From NCBI RefSeq assembly GCF_020166345.1, contig NZ_JAIUJS010000001.1, forward strand, positions 62,001-126,000: a stretch of DNA of 64,000 nt. Reading direction: 5' to 3'. How positions within the stretch are numbered: position 1 is the stretch's first letter; the number at the start of each line of letters is the position of its first letter. Made by a program: the position numbers and the translations under genes. The DNA comes from Winogradskyella vincentii (GTDB lineage Bacteria > Bacteroidota > Bacteroidia > Flavobacteriales > Flavobacteriaceae). The notes under the pieces are model-generated. The model was not told the DNA's origin, ran no database searches, and saw only the letters and a list, made by a program, of their open reading frames with translations. This document shows, piece after piece, positions 53,110 to 62,616 of the stretch.

Positions 53110-53330
53110 CGCTTTTGATTGAGCATATTTAAATACATTTTTTCAACCTTAGATCTTGCCCAAGGGGTACGTCTCAAAAATTTTAAACTAGATTTCACCG
53201 AAGGATCATGGGTAAAACATCTAATATTAATTTGGAAACCCATATACTCCCATCCATAATTTTCCTTAAGCTCAAGGATGATCTGTTCTAACTTAACACC
53301 ATGTAATGGGTTATTTGGTTGCATACTCAT
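53106..53330 (-). CDS. VF530 family DNA-binding protein
   Basis: A 74-residue protein that matches the VF530 family: [51 protein letters not shown]. The Pfam name says double-stranded-DNA binding, based on one member; the biological role is unknown. It is four bases after the RNA helicase gene and thus in the same transcript. Its stop overlaps the YitT stop by four bases. Confidence 0.88.
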   Translation of the reverse strand: MSMQPNNPLHGVKLEQIILELKENYGWEYMGFQINIRCFTHDPSVKSSLKFLRRTPWARSKVEKMYLNMLNQKR

Positions 53331-53334
53331 TCTA

Positions 53335-54624
53335 CTATCCTCTATTATCTTTTTTACGACGTTTTCTATTTCTATTACGACTTCTATTAGAATTCTTTGG
53401 ACTATTAGAGTTTTTAGAGTTTGAAGATTGCCTTGGGTTTTTATTTCTCTGCCTATTTTGACCTGGCTTTATTGGTTCTGTAGAAGCATTAGGATCTGGT
53501 TCAAAACCTTCAACAATCTCTACTTCAATTTTCATATCAATCAACTTCTCAATTCCTCGTAAATAGGATGTCTCATCTGCACTTACAAGAGAAATGGCTT
53601 CACCGCTTGCTCCTGCCCTACCAGTTCTTCCAATTCTATGCACATAGTCTTCAGAAATATTAGGGAGCTCGAAATTAATAACATGAGGTAGCAAAGGAAT
53701 ATCTAGACCTCGAGCTGCAATATCTGTCGCAACCAATACTCTAATTGATCCTTTTTTAAATCCTGCTAAGGCTTTTGTCCGCGCGCCTTGACTTTTATTA
53801 CCATGAATAGCGGAAGCCGAAATACCTGCGCTTATCATTTTTTTACAAAGTCTATTAGCGCCATGTTTAGTTCTAGTAAATACTAAAACTTGCTTCCAGT
53901 TTCCATCAGAAATAAGTTTGATAATTAATCCTGTTTTTTTAGTTTTTGCAACACGAAATACTTTTTGATTTATAATCTCAACTGCTGTATTTTCTGGTGT
54001 AGCTTCAACCTGTATTGGATTATGTAATATGGAATATGCTAACTTCTTTATGTCTTTAGAAAATGTGGCAGAAAACATTAAATTTTGACGTCGCTTAGGC
54101 ATCAACTTCATTATGCGCTCAATATCGCGAAGAAATCCCATGTCTAGCATGCGGTCAGCTTCATCTAAAACAAATATTTCTATTCGATTTAGAGATATGA
54201 TATCTTGATTCTCCAAATCAATTAGACGACCTGGCGTAGCTATTAATACATCTATACCTTGTCGCAAGGTAGCTACTTGTGGTCTTTGTTTAACACCACC
54301 AAAAATAACTGCACTTCGAATATTAAGAAACTCCGAATACTCTTTTACATTAGTATAAACTTGCGCTGCTAATTCGCGGGTTGGTGTTAATATCAAAGCA
54401 CGAATTGGTCTATTTCTTTGCTGAGGCTTATCTGATAAATATTGTAATAAGGGTAATGTAAAACCTGCCGTTTTCCCAGTACCTGTTTGTGCTGAAGCCA
54501 AAACATCTTTTCCTTCTAAAACAGGCGGTATCGCTTTTTGCTGAATCGGCGAAGGAGTTTCGTATCCTTTCTTTCTAATGGCTCTTAGTAAAGGCTCCGA
54601 CAAGCCTAATGATTTAAATGACAT
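53335..54624 (-). CDS. DEAD-box RNA helicase, RhlE-like
   Basis: A 429-residue protein with the Q motif ([13 protein letters not shown]), [11 protein letters not shown] (I), PTRELAAQV (Ia), [13 protein letters not shown] (II), MFSATF (III), [13 protein letters not shown] (V) and [10 protein letters not shown] (VI). The C-terminal 50 residues are Asn, Arg, Ser and Lys rich and disordered, which is usual for RhlE-type helicases. Role in RNA structure remodelling and cold adaptation is expected. Confidence 0.94.
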   Translation of the reverse strand: MSFKSLGLSEPLLRAIRKKGYETPSPIQQKAIPPVLEGKDVLASAQTGTGKTAGFTLPLLQYLSDKPQQRNRPIRALILTPTRELAAQVYTNVKEYSEFLNIRSAVIFGGVKQRPQVATLRQGIDVLIATPGRLIDLENQDIISLNRIEIFVLDEADRMLDMGFLRDIERIMKLMPKRRQNLMFSATFSKDIKKLAYSILHNPIQVEATPENTAVEIINQKVFRVAKTKKTGLIIKLISDGNWKQVLVFTRTKHGANRLCKKMISAGISASAIHGNKSQGARTKALAGFKKGSIRVLVATDIAARGLDIPLLPHVINFELPNISEDYVHRIGRTGRAGASGEAISLVSADETSYLRGIEKLIDMKIEVEIVEGFEPDPNASTEPIKPGQNRQRNKNPRQSSNSKNSNSPKNSNRSRNRNRKRRKKDNRG

Positions 54625-54744
54625 ACATCTTTTTTAAGTTTGCCAGAATTGGCATTTAAGATGAATATCATACTAAAATCTCACCTTGCTATGTCCAGCG
54701 AAGTTACAGTTATTTTAATCCTTACTCGCTGTTAATAATAATTT

Positions 54745-55551
54745 TTATGATTTCTTTTCTGCCTGCCACTCCCTATACTTTGCAAATGGATTTGCAGAGA
54801 GGTTTTTAAAACCATGAATTCCGTTAGTTGTTATCAATATAGCCGCAGCAATAAATGTAGTTGTTGTTATAATCTCATTTACTGCGCTATTAGCTACACC
54901 AATACCTACCAATGCCCATGCACCAACTAATGTAAACGCCCTCATATTGCGTTTCCACATTACATAAAGATTTATTATCACTGCTATACAAATCATAATG
55001 ATGGTCCAGGTATTATCTGGCAATCCAAACCCATCCCATTTTAGCTTTATAAGGTAGCTAGACACATTTGCTATACTTGCAACAGTTACCCAACCAAAAT
55101 ATATGGCAAAAGGCCACCAAACAAAAGCCATAAGTGGAAAACGTCCATCGTTATGCTCCATGCCTAAATTAATTACAATCTTGATCAAAGAAATAAGTAA
55201 TAAAAAGATTAAAACACAAGACAAGCCAGTGTAGTCATAAATCCAAGCAAATACCCATAAGGAATTAAACACACAAGATAGAATAAACCATATTCCGATT
55301 TTCTCAACAAAACTATCGTCCTTGACATGTACAAACAGGCTTCGCCCTTGATATATGGCAAAGGAAATCAACAATAGATAAATTAAACCCCAAATAGCAA
55401 AGGTGTATCCTGCAGGTGTAAATACAGACCTATAACCATCGGACATTTCTCCAATAGTTGTATCATTAATTAAACCAGTATTTGATAAGTAGTTGATGAA
55501 AATAGTTGAACCCAATGCCAACCCATTTCCGATTTGCAGTGCTTTTTTCAT
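54745..55551 (-). CDS. TspO/MBR-related tryptophan-rich membrane protein
   Basis: A 268-residue protein with about eight hydrophobic segments. The patterns FTPAGYTFAIWGLIYLLL and SLWVFAWIYDYTGLSC fit the family labelled tryptophan-rich sensory protein, which is distantly related to TspO. Aromatic residues lie inside the helices. No function is established for this long form. Upstream, 55552-55737 contains only AT-rich divergent leaders. Confidence 0.7.
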   Translation of the reverse strand: MKKALQIGNGLALGSTIFINYLSNTGLINDTTIGEMSDGYRSVFTPAGYTFAIWGLIYLLLISFAIYQGRSLFVHVKDDSFVEKIGIWFILSCVFNSLWVFAWIYDYTGLSCVLIFLLLISLIKIVINLGMEHNDGRFPLMAFVWWPFAIYFGWVTVASIANVSSYLIKLKWDGFGLPDNTWTIIMICIAVIINLYVMWKRNMRAFTLVGAWALVGIGVANSAVNEIITTTTFIAAAILITTNGIHGFKNLSANPFAKYREWQAEKKS

Positions 55552-55737
55552 AATGATTGTTGTTAGTTATAATACAAGTTAATCAATCATAAGTAATTTT
55601 TAGAATTTGAACAAAGATTTTTGTCTGAAACAGAAATAATCATCTTTACAAACCAACAAACTATACATTGCTAGAATTAAGAAATATTTTTTTATTAACT
55701 TGAATATGAATTAATTAATAAAAGTTCATATCCTAAA

Positions 55738-56196
55738 ATGACTAAAAAAATAGGTAAATATATTATTGTTGAGGATTTAAAACTGATAATAGAGTATTAT
55801 TCGGGTACTATAAAAGTGGAAGATTTAATTGGCTTAAAGGAAAAGATTAAATTAGAACCAAATTATGACTTTTACTACAATACCATTTTAGATCTAAGGA
55901 ATTGTAATTTAGTTTTATCCATAGACGATTTGCATAAAATTTATAAATATTTTGATAGTAATTTTATCAAAAGAGAAATAAGAAATGTTGCATATTTGGC
56001 AGATGCGCCGAATGAAGCTGCTTTATCCATATTATTCACAAGAATAGATGATAATATTATTGAAATGGACAAAAGTGTCTTTTCCTCAACTGAAGGAGTT
56101 TATGACTGGCTTCAGAATTTAATTACAATTAATGAAACCGAACTAGAAAGTTTATTATCACTTGCCAAAAAACAAGACTTTAATGTATTCGAATAA
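55738..56196 (+). CDS. SpoIIAA/STAS-like protein
   Basis: A 152-residue protein with alternating strands and helices: KYIIVEDLKLIIEYYSGTIK, NTILDLRNCNLVLSIDDLHK, RNVAYLADAPNEAALSILFT. This is the layout of SpoIIAA-like proteins (STAS/CRAL-TRIO related) of Bacteroidota. It has no signal peptide. Function unknown; a protein-binding or lipid-binding role is possible. It is a single gene. Confidence 0.55.
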   Translation: MTKKIGKYIIVEDLKLIIEYYSGTIKVEDLIGLKEKIKLEPNYDFYYNTILDLRNCNLVLSIDDLHKIYKYFDSNFIKREIRNVAYLADAPNEAALSILFTRIDDNIIEMDKSVFSSTEGVYDWLQNLITINETELESLLSLAKKQDFNVFE

Positions 56197-56239
56197 AATA
56201 AAAATTACCTAGCACAACTTTCCTGGCTGACACATCTTT

Positions 56240-56893
56240 TTAAAAATACTCCTTATACTGCAATACTCTAAAATCAAAAGTTGAAAAATTTGGGTTTTTG
56301 GCCTTAAGTTGTTTGTATAACTGCATACTACCAATTGCTCTATTTGCAGAACCAGAAGAAGAAGTTAAAGAGACTGTTTTTATAATACGGTTATCTATAG
56401 AAAATTGATGAATTCTAGGAATCTCGCCAGAAACCAATTCTAATTTTAAATTATTGGTCTTAATAAGTTTCCTAAAGAAATATTCAGGACCATTTTTACT
56501 ATTACCTCCAATGAATAGAAGAGTATCTACATTTTTAAATTCTCTTAAATAACCAATAAGATCTCTAAGTTTTACATTTGACAAGCCTAAGTCTGAGGCA
56601 TCTATTTTTTTACGCTCACCGCTGTCTACTATATCACAAACACCAATTTTGTGCATTTTCAAAAACGCTTTACGTTGTTCAATAGCCCTAATTGAATTAT
56701 CATATCTTAAATTAAGATTATGAATTTTATCAATGTATAACCACAAGGAATTATAGTAGCTCCCATAACAAAAGTCTACATCTTTTTCTAACAATTGTCC
56801 TGTTGAAAATCTTGGTGGTGGTAAAGTGCCTACAATTAGTTTTGTAGTGTCTTGATTAATAAATGGTGGGTAAGGATGCTTGTGCAAAAACAT
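56240..56893 (-). CDS. uracil-DNA-glycosylase-fold protein
   Basis: A 217-residue protein. The start TKLIVGTLPPPRFSTGQ and FCYGSYYNSLW match the active-site strand and the hydrophobic wall of UDG-superfamily members (compare GxxP and GNRFW-type motifs). LLFIGGNSKNG and VSLTSSSGSANRA lie where the second active-site loop is. It may be a DNA glycosylase that removes deaminated bases, but the family also contains proteins of unproven activity. It overlaps yaaA by one base. Confidence 0.65.
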   Translation of the reverse strand: MFLHKHPYPPFINQDTTKLIVGTLPPPRFSTGQLLEKDVDFCYGSYYNSLWLYIDKIHNLNLRYDNSIRAIEQRKAFLKMHKIGVCDIVDSGERKKIDASDLGLSNVKLRDLIGYLREFKNVDTLLFIGGNSKNGPEYFFRKLIKTNNLKLELVSGEIPRIHQFSIDNRIIKTVSLTSSSGSANRAIGSMQLYKQLKAKNPNFSTFDFRVLQYKEYF

Positions 56894-57651
56894 TATCTTG
56901 TGAAAACAAGTTCGTTTTCACTTGATAACTCATTACTTAATGCATAATTATCATAATTAAAACCTTTTATATCATCAAGTGTCTTTGCATCTGTATCAAT
57001 AATATATCTAGCCATTAACCCTCTTGCATATTTAGCGAAAAAACCAATGGTTTTGTATTGCCCATTTTTAAATTCCTTAAAACTCACAGTTATAACAGGT
57101 ACTTTAAGCGCTTTTTTATCTATAGCCTTAAAATACTCGTTACTTGCTAGGTTTAAGAACAATTCTCCTTCCTTAAGTTCCTCATTAAGTGCTTGAGTAA
57201 CTTTTTTGCGCCAAAAGTCATAAAGGTTTTTATTTCTTCCTACAGGAAGTTTAGTTCCCATCTCTAATCTGTAAGGTTGTATTAAGTCCAGTGGCTTTAA
57301 GATACCATACAAGCCAGAAATGATTCTTATTGTATCTTGGGCCTTATCTAATCTTGACTTGTCAATTGTATAAGCATCCAATCCTCTGTAAACATCACCA
57401 TTAAAAGCATACATTGCAGGTCTTGCGTTGTCTTTGTTAAAGGGCAAACTCCACTCTTGATTACGCTCATAATTTAACTCACCTAAATTTGCTGAAATAT
57501 TCATCAGTCGAGATAAACTTCTTGGCGATTTTTTCTTTAGGATTTTATTGAGGCGTTCTGCTTCTGCAGAAAAACAAAATTCACTCGATTTTGTAGTTGG
57601 TACATTACTTTCAAAATCTAAAGATTTGGCAGGCGATATTACAAGTTTCAT
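56893..57651 (-). CDS. yaaA: peroxide stress protein YaaA (DUF328)
   Basis: 252 residues from the ATG at 57649-57651 (MKLVISPAKSLDFES). In-frame codons further upstream are not credible because the family starts exactly here. Typical segments are NRDW-like FNKDNARPAMYAFNGDVYRG, RIISGLYGILKPLDLIQPYR, LEMGTKL and SNEYFKAID. In E. coli YaaA lowers free iron during peroxide stress and its fold binds DNA. The partner gene downstream encodes a UDG-fold protein, an apt pairing for oxidative DNA damage. Confidence 0.93.
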   Translation of the reverse strand: MKLVISPAKSLDFESNVPTTKSSEFCFSAEAERLNKILKKKSPRSLSRLMNISANLGELNYERNQEWSLPFNKDNARPAMYAFNGDVYRGLDAYTIDKSRLDKAQDTIRIISGLYGILKPLDLIQPYRLEMGTKLPVGRNKNLYDFWRKKVTQALNEELKEGELFLNLASNEYFKAIDKKALKVPVITVSFKEFKNGQYKTIGFFAKYARGLMARYIIDTDAKTLDDIKGFNYDNYALSNELSSENELVFTR

Positions 57652-57733
57652 ATAGTTGCTTTTTCTGATTGTAAATTTACGAAGTCCTTCAAAAAGTTGA
57701 AATGACATTCAACAAATATTAACAATGGTACTA

Positions 57734-58768
57734 TTAATTATCTTGATGCTTTGCGTAAGATCTCCACTTTTCTATACAAGACTGGATATCTTTTGGTATT
57801 TCAGTTGTAAAGCGCAAAAATTTTCCTGTACTTGGATGTTCAAAACCCAAACTTTTAGCATGCAAAGCTTGTCTAGGTAAAATTTTAAAACAATTTGAAA
57901 TAAACTGTTTGTACTTGGTGAAGGTGGTACCTTTTAGAATCTTTTCTCCACCATAGCGTTCATCATTAAAAAGCGTATGTCCAATATGCTTCATGTGCAC
58001 ACGGATTTGGTGTGTTCGGCCAGTTTCGAGTCTACAACTTACTAAAGTTACATAACCAAAACGTTCAATGACCTTATAATGTGTTACGGCTGGCTTGCCT
58101 TTATATGCGTCCTCTCCTTCGTAAACTGTATTTTGAAGTCTATTTTTAGGGTGTCTACCAATATTCCCTTCAATTGTACCTTCATCCTCCTCAACATTTC
58201 CCCATACAAGAGCAACATACTCCCGTTCACTTGTCTTTTCTGCAAACTGATTAGATAAATGTGTCATCGCCAATTCCGTCTTCGCAACAACCAATAAACC
58301 AGTTGTGTCCTTATCTATTCTGTGTACTAAACCAGGTCGATTACTAGAATTATTCGGTAAATTCTCAAAGTGATATATTAACCCATTAATAAGGGTACCT
58401 GAATAATTTCCATGGCCTGGATGAACCACCATTCCGGCAGGCTTATTTACTACAAGAACATCGTCATCTTCATAGACTATATCAATCGGAATATCTTCCG
58501 CAACTAGTAATTGTTCGTGAGTTGGATGTTCAAATTTAACCGTAACGTAATCATTAGGTTTTACCTTGTAGCTTGCCTTGACTGATTTGCCATTTACAAA
58601 GACAAACCCATCTTTGACTGCATTTTGAATTTTACTGCGTGTTACATTTTCCATAAAATTCATTAAATACTTGTCTACTCTAATAGATTGCTGACCCTTC
58701 TCTACCCTAAAAGCATAGTGCTCGTAAAGTTCGTCATCTTGAGTATCTAAATCAGATATATTTGGCAT
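57734..58768 (-). CDS. RluA-family pseudouridine synthase, RluD-like
   Basis: A 344-residue enzyme with N-terminal S4 RNA-binding domain (SIRVDKYLMNFMENVTRSKI) and catalytic domain with HRIDKDTTGLLVVAKT (catalytic Asp), GRTHQIRVHMKHIGH and ALHAKSLGFEHPSTGK. It makes pseudouridine in rRNA, as RluD or RluC do. It follows the PASTA protein by nine bases. The exact position modified cannot be read here. Confidence 0.92.
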   Translation of the reverse strand: MPNISDLDTQDDELYEHYAFRVEKGQQSIRVDKYLMNFMENVTRSKIQNAVKDGFVFVNGKSVKASYKVKPNDYVTVKFEHPTHEQLLVAEDIPIDIVYEDDDVLVVNKPAGMVVHPGHGNYSGTLINGLIYHFENLPNNSSNRPGLVHRIDKDTTGLLVVAKTELAMTHLSNQFAEKTSEREYVALVWGNVEEDEGTIEGNIGRHPKNRLQNTVYEGEDAYKGKPAVTHYKVIERFGYVTLVSCRLETGRTHQIRVHMKHIGHTLFNDERYGGEKILKGTTFTKYKQFISNCFKILPRQALHAKSLGFEHPSTGKFLRFTTEIPKDIQSCIEKWRSYAKHQDN

Positions 58769-58777
58769 TTCAATAGC

Positions 58778-59326
58778 TTATAACTTGCCGTTACCAACGA
58801 CTAAGTCTATTTGAGAAGTAAGTGGCAAAAGAGCTCCTGGTTTCAATGGTTTGCCATTATGAGACATTGACATAACACCTTCACCAATTGCATCTCTGTA
58901 GGTAATCTTACCAATTTTAAACTCCAAGGCTTCAAGAGTAGGTTTTGCCTGCCTTAATGTTCGTTTTAATATATTAGGTACTTCTACCTTTCTATAACCC
59001 GAAGGATTCAAAATAAGATAGATCTTACGATCTTCTTTTACTTTTGAGCCTGCCACAGGATTCTGCTCTATAACAGAATACTTTGGATAATTTGGATTAA
59101 AGTTGGCCGAATCTTGAATTTGCATTACCAGATCATTATCCCTGAGTTCTATTTCAACGGTTTCTACTGATTTACCTTTTAAATCAGGTACAACCACGAA
59201 TTCACCTTTTTTAGTAGTTATATCTAACCATTTTAAAACCAAAAAACTTAAAACTACAATGGCTACAATGGCCAAAGCCAATTGTTTAAAAAATACTTTG
59301 CTGGTTAGAAATTTGACTAGACTCAT
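58778..59326 (-). CDS. PASTA domain membrane protein
   Basis: A 182-residue protein with one membrane helix near the start (KQLALAIVAIVVLSFLVLKW) and two full PASTA units (FVVVPDLKGKSVETVEIELR and KVEVPNILKRTLRQAKPTLE), with the start of a third. PASTA units bind muropeptides or beta-lactams in other proteins. Without a kinase domain it may be a cell-wall-binding scaffold. It is divergent from ddl. Confidence 0.87.
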   Translation of the reverse strand: MSLVKFLTSKVFFKQLALAIVAIVVLSFLVLKWLDITTKKGEFVVVPDLKGKSVETVEIELRDNDLVMQIQDSANFNPNYPKYSVIEQNPVAGSKVKEDRKIYLILNPSGYRKVEVPNILKRTLRQAKPTLEALEFKIGKITYRDAIGEGVMSMSHNGKPLKPGALLPLTSQIDLVVGNGKL

Positions 59327-59453
59327 GAATTAATTGATTATTGACAAAACTAATAAAATATATAACGTCATAAAATTTATATACGTATCGAGGAATGATT
59401 TAGTTTATTCAAAATAAATGATACATTTACATTATCGATTTTCAGAAGATACA

Positions 59454-60431
59454 ATGAAGAAAAATGTTGCCATAATAATGGGTGGATATTCAAGTGAATA
59501 TGAAATTTCACTTAAAAGCGGTAATGTGGTATATGAAACATTGGATAAGGAAAAATATGATGCCTACAGAATTCATGTTTTTAAAGATGAATGGTGTTAT
59601 GTTGATGATAATGAAGACAAATTTACTATAGACAGGAATGACTTTTCAGTAAAAATTGAAGGCCATAAAGTAACATTTGATTGTGTGTTTAACGCCATAC
59701 ATGGCTCACCTGGAGAAGATGGTTATATGCAGGCTTATTTTGAGTTACTTGATATACCACATACAAGCTGTAGTATGTACCAAGCCGCTCTTACCTTTAA
59801 CAAAAGGGATCTCATATCTACTTTAAAACCATATGGCATAAAAACTGCTGAAAACTATTACCTTAATTACGGTGATAGCATTAATGAAGATGAAATAATA
59901 AACAAAGTTGGTTTACCATGCTTTGTTAAAGCCAATAAGGCAGGTAGTAGTTTTGGTGTTTCTAAAGTATACAATAAAGAAGAACTTAAACCTGCCATTG
60001 ACGCTTCCTTTAAAGAGGATAATGAAATTATAATTGAAGAATTCTTAGATGGCGTAGAAGTATCTGTTGGTGTTATATCTTACCAAGGAGAAACATTAGT
60101 ATTACCTATCACGGAAATCGTTTCAGAAAATGATTTTTTCGATTACCAAGCTAAATATGAAGGAAAGTCTCAAGAAATTACTCCAGCAAGAATCTCTGAG
60201 GAATACAAAAACAAAGTAAATACTGAGGCAAAACGTATTTATGAAATTCTAAAAATGAAAGGGTTTTCCAGAAGTGAGTTTATTTTTAAAAACGACCATC
60301 CCTATTTCTTGGAAATGAATACCGTACCTGGTCTAACGAAAGAAAGCATATTACCTCAACAGGCTAATGAAGCAGGAATTAGTTTAAAAGCTCTGTTCAA
60401 TAATGCCATTGAAGAGGCAATACAGAATTAA
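59454..60431 (+). CDS. ddl: D-alanine--D-alanine ligase
   Basis: 325 residues from the ATG at 59454 (MKKNVAIIMGGYSSEYEISL). An upstream in-frame ATG at 59418 is not typical of the family. Motifs GGYSSEYEIS, NAIHGSPGEDGYMQAYFELL, CFVKANKAGSSFGVSKV, IIEEFLDGVEVSVGVI and FLEMNTVPGLTKES bind ATP and D-Ala. The enzyme makes the peptidoglycan dipeptide. It is close to the PASTA protein and coaD. Confidence 0.95.
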   Translation: MKKNVAIIMGGYSSEYEISLKSGNVVYETLDKEKYDAYRIHVFKDEWCYVDDNEDKFTIDRNDFSVKIEGHKVTFDCVFNAIHGSPGEDGYMQAYFELLDIPHTSCSMYQAALTFNKRDLISTLKPYGIKTAENYYLNYGDSINEDEIINKVGLPCFVKANKAGSSFGVSKVYNKEELKPAIDASFKEDNEIIIEEFLDGVEVSVGVISYQGETLVLPITEIVSENDFFDYQAKYEGKSQEITPARISEEYKNKVNTEAKRIYEILKMKGFSRSEFIFKNDHPYFLEMNTVPGLTKESILPQQANEAGISLKALFNNAIEEAIQN

Positions 60432-60440
60432 TTATATTTG
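60409..60440 (+). promoter_or_regulatory. promoter of coaD
   Basis: TTG at 60409-60411, 21 bases, TATATTTG at 60433-60440, fitting the Bacteroidota consensus. It starts inside the end of ddl, so coaD can be transcribed independently of it. Confidence 0.55.
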
Positions 60441-60484
60441 CTTAATCAATACTTCGACACCAATAGCTTATAAAGAATTAAAGC

Positions 60485-60949
60485 ATGAAACGAGCCATCT
60501 TCCCAGGATCTTTTGACCCAATTACCTTAGGGCACTACGATATTATTAAACGCGGTGTAAAACTATTTGATGAGATTATTGTTGCTATTGGTATAAATGC
60601 AGATAAAAAATACATGTTCTCAATTGAAGAGCGTCAAAAGTTTATTGAAGAAGCATTCAAACACCAACCAAAAGTAAAGGTTACGACATATAGTGGTCTT
60701 ACAGTAGACTATTGCAAAGAAGTAAATGCAAAATTTATTTTAAGAGGATTGAGAAATCCTGCAGATTTTGAGTTTGAGAAAGCTATTGCTCACACCAATA
60801 GAAGGCTTTCAAAAATCGAAACTGTATTCTTGTTAACCGCTGCCAAAACATCTTATATATCATCATCAATTGTAAGAGACGTCATTAGAAATAATGGTAA
60901 TTATTCCGTTTTGGTACCAGATAGTGTAGTATTGCCAGATCAAGACTAG
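60485..60949 (+). CDS. coaD: phosphopantetheine adenylyltransferase
   Basis: A 154-residue nucleotidyltransferase that makes dephospho-CoA from ATP and 4'-phosphopantetheine. It shows FPGSFDPITLGHYDIIKRG (TxGH motif), LRGLRNPADFEFE and TSYISSSIVRDVI. Length and motifs are as expected. It is 53 bases after ddl and preceded by a promoter-like pair. Confidence 0.95.
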   Translation: MKRAIFPGSFDPITLGHYDIIKRGVKLFDEIIVAIGINADKKYMFSIEERQKFIEEAFKHQPKVKVTTYSGLTVDYCKEVNAKFILRGLRNPADFEFEKAIAHTNRRLSKIETVFLLTAAKTSYISSSIVRDVIRNNGNYSVLVPDSVVLPDQD

Positions 60950-61012
60950 ATACCATTTAACTGTAACTATTTCATTAAAATCAGGACATATAAAGTATAG
61001 CCTTTATTTGTC

Positions 61013-61456
61013 ATGTTTCGTCCAATTTCTTTTCTCCTTATTAAACTAAAATGGTTAAAACCCAACCAAAACACCATTAATAGATGGAAGTATAATAATG
61101 AGAGCGAAAAACTAAGATTTATTCTACAACATGGAAACTACAAAACAAGGCCCTTGGCAGCAACAGCATTGGCTGAAATAAATGATAGATCATCAATACC
61201 ACTTTTACTTTTGGCAATTCATGATAACATCCATCATGTATCCATAGCTGCACTCAATGCATTAGAAATTCTAGATGTTGACATGGAGACTTCCAAAATA
61301 ATAAACCGAAAGCGTTTTCACTGGGTGAAATTATTTAATGACAAAAAGAATAAATCACCAAAACCTAAAAAGAAATCGAATATCTATAGATGGGAACGTG
61401 CAAGTAAAAAGAGTTTTGATCTGGTAAAAGAAAGATTGAATCGACCTATTAGATAA
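61013..61456 (+). CDS. HEAT-repeat-like protein
   Basis: A 147-residue protein. The region TRPLAATALAEINDRSSIPL and VSIAALNALEILDV reads as two HEAT-like helical pairs. The C-terminus is Lys/Arg rich (FNDKKNKSPKPKKKS). No signal peptide; probably a small scaffold that binds another protein or nucleic acid. Confidence 0.6.
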   Translation: MFRPISFLLIKLKWLKPNQNTINRWKYNNESEKLRFILQHGNYKTRPLAATALAEINDRSSIPLLLLAIHDNIHHVSIAALNALEILDVDMETSKIINRKRFHWVKLFNDKKNKSPKPKKKSNIYRWERASKKSFDLVKERLNRPIR

Positions 61457-61466
61457 ATAAGGGCAC

Positions 61467-61521
61467 AAAAAAAGCATCACATATTTTTTGTTTTTTACAG
61501 AAAATAAATGATGCTTTCAAA
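61467..61521. terminator. hairpin between convergent genes
   Basis: AAAGCATCA and TGATGCTTT form a nine-base perfect stem, extended by AT pairs, with a long T-rich loop. It lies between the HEAT-like gene and the GSCFA gene, so it may serve both directions. Confidence 0.5.
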
Positions 61522-61635
61522 AACTTGATTAATAGCATTCTAAATTTAAAACTAATTAAAATGTAATTGCCGTTTTTTCGATAAAAAACACATTTTAAAT
61601 GTTAAAGTGGGTTTTTGTTGTTACTTATCTAATTC

Positions 61636-62586
61636 TCAAAAAGATAGATAAGGATATTTCTTACGAATATTGTTAATATCTAATTCTAATTGAGCCAAAA
61701 ATTTCTTGTGCTCAACAGAATCCGAGTTAAATGGTTTATGAGAGAGTTTGGCCTGAATCTTTCCAATGCTTTCAATCATTGACAAACCTTCATCCGTAAA
61801 CCAAACAGGCTTAAATTTTTCCCATATATAGTCAATTGCTAATTGACTTGGATGAATCATATCTTCCTTATAGAAACGATAATCTCTTAACTCATCCATC
61901 ATAATTTCATAAGCTGGGAAATAATGCAATTTATGACGTGGATCTACGACATTATGAATAGCCGATATCAAGTGAGATTTACTCTGGTTGTTCTCTATTA
62001 TTCCATCCTTAATATGACGTATCGGAGAAATGGTAAATAAAACAGAAACTTCTTTGTTTACAGATTTTATTAAACTCACCATAGAGTGCAGGCTTTCTTC
62101 AATTTCTTCAACTTTCAAAAGCTCTTTCAAAAACTTTTTTTGAGGAATCTTATGGCAATTAGCAACAACCTCATCGGTTTCAATAAATCTATATACCCAA
62201 GAAGTACCAAGGGTAATCACTATATGTGAAGATGTTCTAAGCTGTTGTCCAGTCTTATCTATATGATGATTTAATAAATTCAATAAATCATCTTCTGAGC
62301 TTCTGTCTAATCTAGAGTGTACATCAAGGCAAACCCAACGATCTTGAACCTTTAGGAGTTCATTTTTCTCATAATATGATTGATTAATAGCTCTAGTAAT
62401 AAGGTTTTCTATGGCTAATGGTTGAAATAAAATACCAAATGGATTTATTACAGATTGTAGTTTATAATAGTCAAATTTTTGACCAATATTCTCAGAAAAA
62501 CACGACCCAAGAAAGAGAACCTTTGAATCATAATCAATCTGATTATATGGTTGCCTTTTTAATGGTATTTTAGTTTGTAAATCCAT
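61636..62586 (-). CDS. GSCFA domain protein
   Basis: A 316-residue protein with the name-giving motif FLGSCFSENIGQK near residue 30. VITLGTSWVYRF and FTISPIRHIKDG follow, and FYKEDMIHPSQLAIDYIW carries the Asp/His of an SGNH-like catalytic set. The family is related to SGNH hydrolases/esterases. The gene follows alaS by 30 bases on the same strand; alaS-GSCFA linkage is common in Flavobacteriaceae as I recall it. Confidence 0.88.
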   Translation of the reverse strand: MDLQTKIPLKRQPYNQIDYDSKVLFLGSCFSENIGQKFDYYKLQSVINPFGILFQPLAIENLITRAINQSYYEKNELLKVQDRWVCLDVHSRLDRSSEDDLLNLLNHHIDKTGQQLRTSSHIVITLGTSWVYRFIETDEVVANCHKIPQKKFLKELLKVEEIEESLHSMVSLIKSVNKEVSVLFTISPIRHIKDGIIENNQSKSHLISAIHNVVDPRHKLHYFPAYEIMMDELRDYRFYKEDMIHPSQLAIDYIWEKFKPVWFTDEGLSMIESIGKIQAKLSHKPFNSDSVEHKKFLAQLELDINNIRKKYPYLSF

Positions 62587-62616
62587 CGTATAAACTCCAA
62601 AAACAAATGTTTTTGC

